A stretch of 9,588 nucleotides of DNA, from positions 1-9,588 of the forward strand of contig JBPCPI010000049.1 in assembly GCA_050999295.1 (NCBI GenBank), written 5' to 3'. A program made the position numbers and the translations under genes. Below, piece by piece: positions 7,072 through 9,588 of this stretch. The DNA comes from JACCQS01 sp050999295 (GTDB taxonomy: Bacteria; Actinomycetota; Actinomycetes; Mycobacteriales; Geodermatophilaceae). The notes under the pieces were generated by a model, which had not been told where the DNA came from, searched no databases, and was given only the letters and a program-made list of their open reading frames with translations. Numbering within the stretch: position 1 is the stretch's first letter; every line of letters begins with the position of its first letter.

Positions 7072-7827
7072 ATGCCTCCGGTTCTCCTGGGCCATGGTCC
7101 AGTCAGGGTTATTGCGCTGCACGGTTGGTTCGGGTCAGCCACCGGCTGGGGCATGCTGCCCGATCTGATCGACGCGGAGCGGTACAGCTACGCGCTCATC
7201 GACTACCGCGGGTACGGCTCGCGACGGCAGGAGCCCGGCGAGTACACGATCCCCGAGATCGCGGCGGACACGCTGGCCGTCGCCGACGAGCTCGGCTGGG
7301 ACACCTTTGCGCTGGTGGGGCACTCGATGGGGGGCTCGGCCATCCAGCGAGTGTTCGGCGACGCGCCCGGGCGGGTGACGGCCATGATTGGGATCAGTCC
7401 GGTGCCAGCGTCCGGCCTCCCATGGGACGAGGACAGCTGGGCGCTGTTCGACGGGGCCGCGCAGAACGACGGGAACCGCTACGCGATCATCGACTTCACG
7501 ACCGGGAATCGACAGTCGGCCACCTGGGTCAACAAGATGGTGGCTTTCTCGGTGGCTCAATCGTCGCGCGAGGCGTTCGGTGCGTACCTGCCGTCCTGGG
7601 GGAAGGGGGACTTCTCCGCCGACCTGCCGCCCGCGGCGATTCCGGTGAAGACGATCGTCGGTGCACATGACCCGGCGCTCGGTGCGGACACGATGGCCGC
7701 GACGTGGATGAAGCAGTACCCGGACTCCGAACTCGACGTTCAGCCCAACGCGGGGCATTACACGATGTACGAGACGCCGGTCGCGCTGGTCACCAGCATC
7801 GAGAAGACGCTCTCCACCCTGGCGTGA
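7072..7827 (+). CDS. Alpha/beta hydrolase
   Basis: A 251-residue serine hydrolase of the alpha/beta fold, likely cytoplasmic because no signal peptide is visible. The oxyanion-hole segment is LHGWFGS (16-22). The nucleophile elbow is GHSMGG (83-88) with Ser85. The acid is probably Asp200 in GAHDPAL, and the base His229 in NAGHY, so the triad is complete. The length and short lid (about 113-180) are usual for esterase, lactonase or C-C hydrolase members. The substrate cannot be told from sequence. The start is ATG 7072 for its ribosome site spacing; 7066 would add two residues, and the open frame from 6961 adds an unrelated leader. The stop overlaps the next GTG as GTGA, so it is probably translated with the P450 and may act on the same compound. 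Confidence 0.9.
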   Translation: MPPVLLGHGPVRVIALHGWFGSATGWGMLPDLIDAERYSYALIDYRGYGSRRQEPGEYTIPEIAADTLAVADELGWDTFALVGHSMGGSAIQRVFGDAPGRVTAMIGISPVPASGLPWDEDSWALFDGAAQNDGNRYAIIDFTTGNRQSATWVNKMVAFSVAQSSREAFGAYLPSWGKGDFSADLPPAAIPVKTIVGAHDPALGADTMAATWMKQYPDSELDVQPNAGHYTMYETPVALVTSIEKTLSTLA

Positions 7828-9146
7828 CCGCGGATCCGCGCACTGCGACGCTGCACGACCCGCGCAGTTATGTCCGAGGGGTTCCCTTCGACGCGATCGA
7901 GGGACTGCGCGCGGACGGGCCGGTAGCCTGGGTGGAAGAGCCGGAACTGCCGGGTCTGCCTGCTGGACCGGGCTATCACCTCGTCCTTGCCCATTCGTTG
8001 GTGACCCGCGTCCTCAAGGCCCCGCTGACCTTCTCCTCCTCGGTCGGGGGCACCCAGATCCGGGGCCCGGCGACGGATGCGGACCTGCGCTACGTACAGC
8101 GAATGATGCTGAACATGGACCCGCCCGAGCATTCCCGGCTACGGCGGATGCTCAATCGGTCCTTCACGCCGCGGGCGATCGCATCGCTGGAGGGACGCAT
8201 CGCCGCGCACGCGCGGTCGATCGTCGACCACATGCTGAGCGGCCCGGCGGAATGCGACTTCGCCAAGGACGTGGCCGCCGACCTCCCGCTGCTCGCGCTG
8301 GCCGACGTCCTCGGTGTCCCGACCGAGGACCGCTGGCTGTTGTTCGACTGGTCGAATCGGGTGATCGGTTTCCTCGATCCCGACTACGCCGTTTCAGCGG
8401 ATTTCGACGCGACGACCGGCACGCGTTTTGCACGCGGGGCCGTTTCGGTACGCCCGAAGCCGGACGCCTCCGGGCGGATGCCGGACCCGCGCAGCCGCGC
8501 CGGGATGCCGGACCTCTACCGGTACGCGCATCTGCTCGGCGCCGCGAAACGAATCGACCCCGGCACCGACGTGATGTCGATCCTGCTGGCGCAGATGGAC
8601 GAGAAGGGCGGTCAGATCTCAGTTGAGGAGTTCGAAAACATGTTCTGGCTGTTCGCGGTGGCCGGTAACGAGACCCTGCGAAATGGGTTGCCGGGCGGCA
8701 TGATTGCGCTGCTCGAGCATCCCAACGCTCAGCGTGCGCTGCGCGCCGATCCGAGCCGCTTCACGACGGCCGTTGACGAGATGCTGCGCTGGTGGACGCC
8801 GGTGATGGTGTTCCGCCGTACGGCGACCTGTGACGTGCTGCTCGGTGACACTGCGGTGAAAGCGGGGGACAAGGTGGTCGTCTCGTTCACTGCGGCTAAC
8901 CGCGATCCCGACGTCTTTTCTGCGCCCGAGGTCTTCGACATCGACCGCACGCCGAACACCCATCTGGCCTTCGGCCACGGACCGCACTTCTGTCTAGGGG
9001 CTCACCTGGCCCGGAAGCAGATGCGGGCTCTGTTCAGTGAACTGCTGGGTCGTACCAGTTGGATCGAGGCGACCGGGGGTCCGTCGTACCTGAGGTCGAA
9101 CTTCCAGCGAGGAGTGAAGCGCCTCCCGATCCGCTGGACCGCCTGA
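7824..9146 (+). CDS. Cytochrome P450, similar to the CYP125/CYP124 group
   Basis: A soluble bacterial P450 of 440 residues that would hydroxylate a hydrophobic substrate using electrons from a ferredoxin and reductase, neither of which is in the window. All diagnostic motifs are present: I-helix AGNET (280-284), the ExxR pair in EMLR (319-322) and the heme loop FGHGPHFCLG (383-392) with ligand Cys390. LNMDPPEHSRLRRMLNRSF (96-114) and the AGNETLRN version of the I-helix recall the sterol- and terpenoid-oxidising CYP125/CYP124/CYP142 group of actinomycetes, but the subfamily is not certain. The start is GTG 7824, overlapping the hydrolase stop. The reading frame is open back to 7704, but that extension lies inside the hydrolase gene and is not P450-like. 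Steroid, fatty acid or monoterpene substrates are all possible. Confidence 0.92.
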   Translation: MTADPRTATLHDPRSYVRGVPFDAIEGLRADGPVAWVEEPELPGLPAGPGYHLVLAHSLVTRVLKAPLTFSSSVGGTQIRGPATDADLRYVQRMMLNMDPPEHSRLRRMLNRSFTPRAIASLEGRIAAHARSIVDHMLSGPAECDFAKDVAADLPLLALADVLGVPTEDRWLLFDWSNRVIGFLDPDYAVSADFDATTGTRFARGAVSVRPKPDASGRMPDPRSRAGMPDLYRYAHLLGAAKRIDPGTDVMSILLAQMDEKGGQISVEEFENMFWLFAVAGNETLRNGLPGGMIALLEHPNAQRALRADPSRFTTAVDEMLRWWTPVMVFRRTATCDVLLGDTAVKAGDKVVVSFTAANRDPDVFSAPEVFDIDRTPNTHLAFGHGPHFCLGAHLARKQMRALFSELLGRTSWIEATGGPSYLRSNFQRGVKRLPIRWTA

Positions 9147-9170
9147 GTCCCGATGCCGCGATGCGTTGCC

Positions 9171-9447
9171 ATGCTCGGCCGTAGGAGCTGCAACCAGGAC
9201 GAAGTCGACCGCGCGAAGGCGGCTGTGAATCAGCAACTCACGGCGTACAAGACGCTCGTCAAGCTGTGGCGAGTTCGGCTGCCGGCAAGCAAGAAGGTCG
9301 ACTCCGGGGACAGCAATGTCATCAAGCTGAATCCCCGAGCAGTCAGTCGTGAAGCTCAACATCGGCGACCTGATCAGGCTCACGGCGGAGGACTTCGAGC
9401 GTCTTTCGGCAGCGTTCTTCGACGACCTGGAACGCGAGTTCCTGTGA
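9171..9447 (+). pseudogene. Degraded small gene with internal loss and C-run frameshift
   Basis: The frame from ATG 9171 (or 9153) gives DEVDRAKAAVNQQLTAYKTL from 9198, then a basic stretch, then SNVIKLNP. At CCCC 9333-9336 the reading frame moves. With one C removed it continues as EQSVVKLNIGDLIRL, then TAEDFERLSAAFFDDLEREF up to TGA 9445-9447. Both halves look like real protein and meet smoothly only if one base is removed, so this is a frameshift or a sequencing error. I associate both ends with a conserved actinobacterial hypothetical protein of about 150 residues, which would mean the middle is also lost; that is from memory and uncertain. No function is assigned. It ends one base before the convergent gene. 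Confidence 0.5.
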
Positions 9448-9448
9448 C

Positions 9449-9588
9449 TCAGAAGTCGGCCGGAATGGGCGGGCCGACGACCTGCAGCCCGTACCGCGGG
9501 CTGATCTCGCTCCACCGCGGAATCTCTTCCTCGATCGAAAAGCCGTCGGCCCCAGGGAGCCTGCGCTCTGTGGCCGGCATGCCTACCT
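9449..9588 (-). CDS. C-terminal end of a protein, probably cupin-domain (5' end beyond window)
   Basis: The minus strand is open from the right edge to TGA at 9451-9449. The last residues, IPRWSEISPRYGLQVVGPP followed by IPADF, resemble the tail of small actinobacterial cupin proteins, where a metal-binding beta barrel is followed by a short tail of the type W-x-E-I-x-x-R-Y-G. The barrel itself would lie outside the window, so neither metal ligands nor function can be seen. An in-frame ATG at 9580-9578 exists, but the frame stays open upstream of it and a 43-residue protein from there would lack a domain, so a truncated longer gene is more likely. Confidence 0.5.
   Translation of the reverse strand, partial: VGMPATERRLPGADGFSIEEEIPRWSEISPRYGLQVVGPPIPADF

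Noticed and set aside
6685..7122. Open frame of 145 codons on the minus strand across the HipA remnant
   Set aside because: It has no motif or ribosome site, while the plus strand shows HipA-like segments in the same bases.
7704..7823. 40-codon upstream extension of the P450
   Set aside because: It lies inside the hydrolase gene in another frame and does not resemble a P450 N-terminus; GTG 7824 forms a typical GTGA overlap.
8994..9515. Open frame of 173 codons on the minus strand over the P450 end and the following region
   Set aside because: It overlaps the P450 heme region antisense and the coding-like plus-strand remnant, and has no recognisable motif.

Overview
The window is GC-rich, its genes are packed with 1-4 base overlaps, and GTG starts are common. 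This suggests an actinomycete-like bacterium (Actinomycetota); I cannot place it to genus. The left two thirds is part of a cell-surface polysaccharide locus. The right third is a patchwork of small accessory genes and gene remnants.

Positions 1-6129 are the polysaccharide block. A truncated ABC-2 type export permease (Wzm/TagG type) runs leftward from about 420. Diverging from it across about 55 bases, four glycosyltransferase genes run rightward as one apparent operon. They are a GT2 enzyme (476-1699), a GT2 enzyme fused to a SAM-dependent methyltransferase (1696-3810), a GT4-type enzyme (3794-5158) and a second type of GT2 enzyme (5161-6129). The junctions are a 4-base ATGA overlap, a 17-base overlap and a 2-base gap, so co-translation is likely. 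The simplest reading is that these enzymes assemble a partly methylated glycan that the permease exports, with its ATPase partner lying outside the window. The first two GT2 proteins share an extra N-terminal segment of about 75 residues that I do not recognise as a named domain.

Positions 6181-9588 hold a leftward VOC/PhnB-like protein (6181-6594), then a rightward broken remnant of a HipA-family kinase (about 6659-6920). Next comes a two-gene rightward unit, an alpha/beta hydrolase (7072-7827) and a cytochrome P450 (7824-9146), overlapping by GTGA. After that lies a small degraded gene (about 9171-9447) with an apparent single-base frameshift in a C run. At the right edge is the C-terminal end of a leftward gene, probably a cupin protein (9449 to the edge). 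The two decayed genes suggest this side is a turnover region.

I saw no tRNA, rRNA, CRISPR array, insertion sequence or convincing intrinsic terminator. The best candidates for novelty are the GT2-methyltransferase fusion and the shared unnamed N-terminal domain. I do not see a clearly new defence or mobile system.
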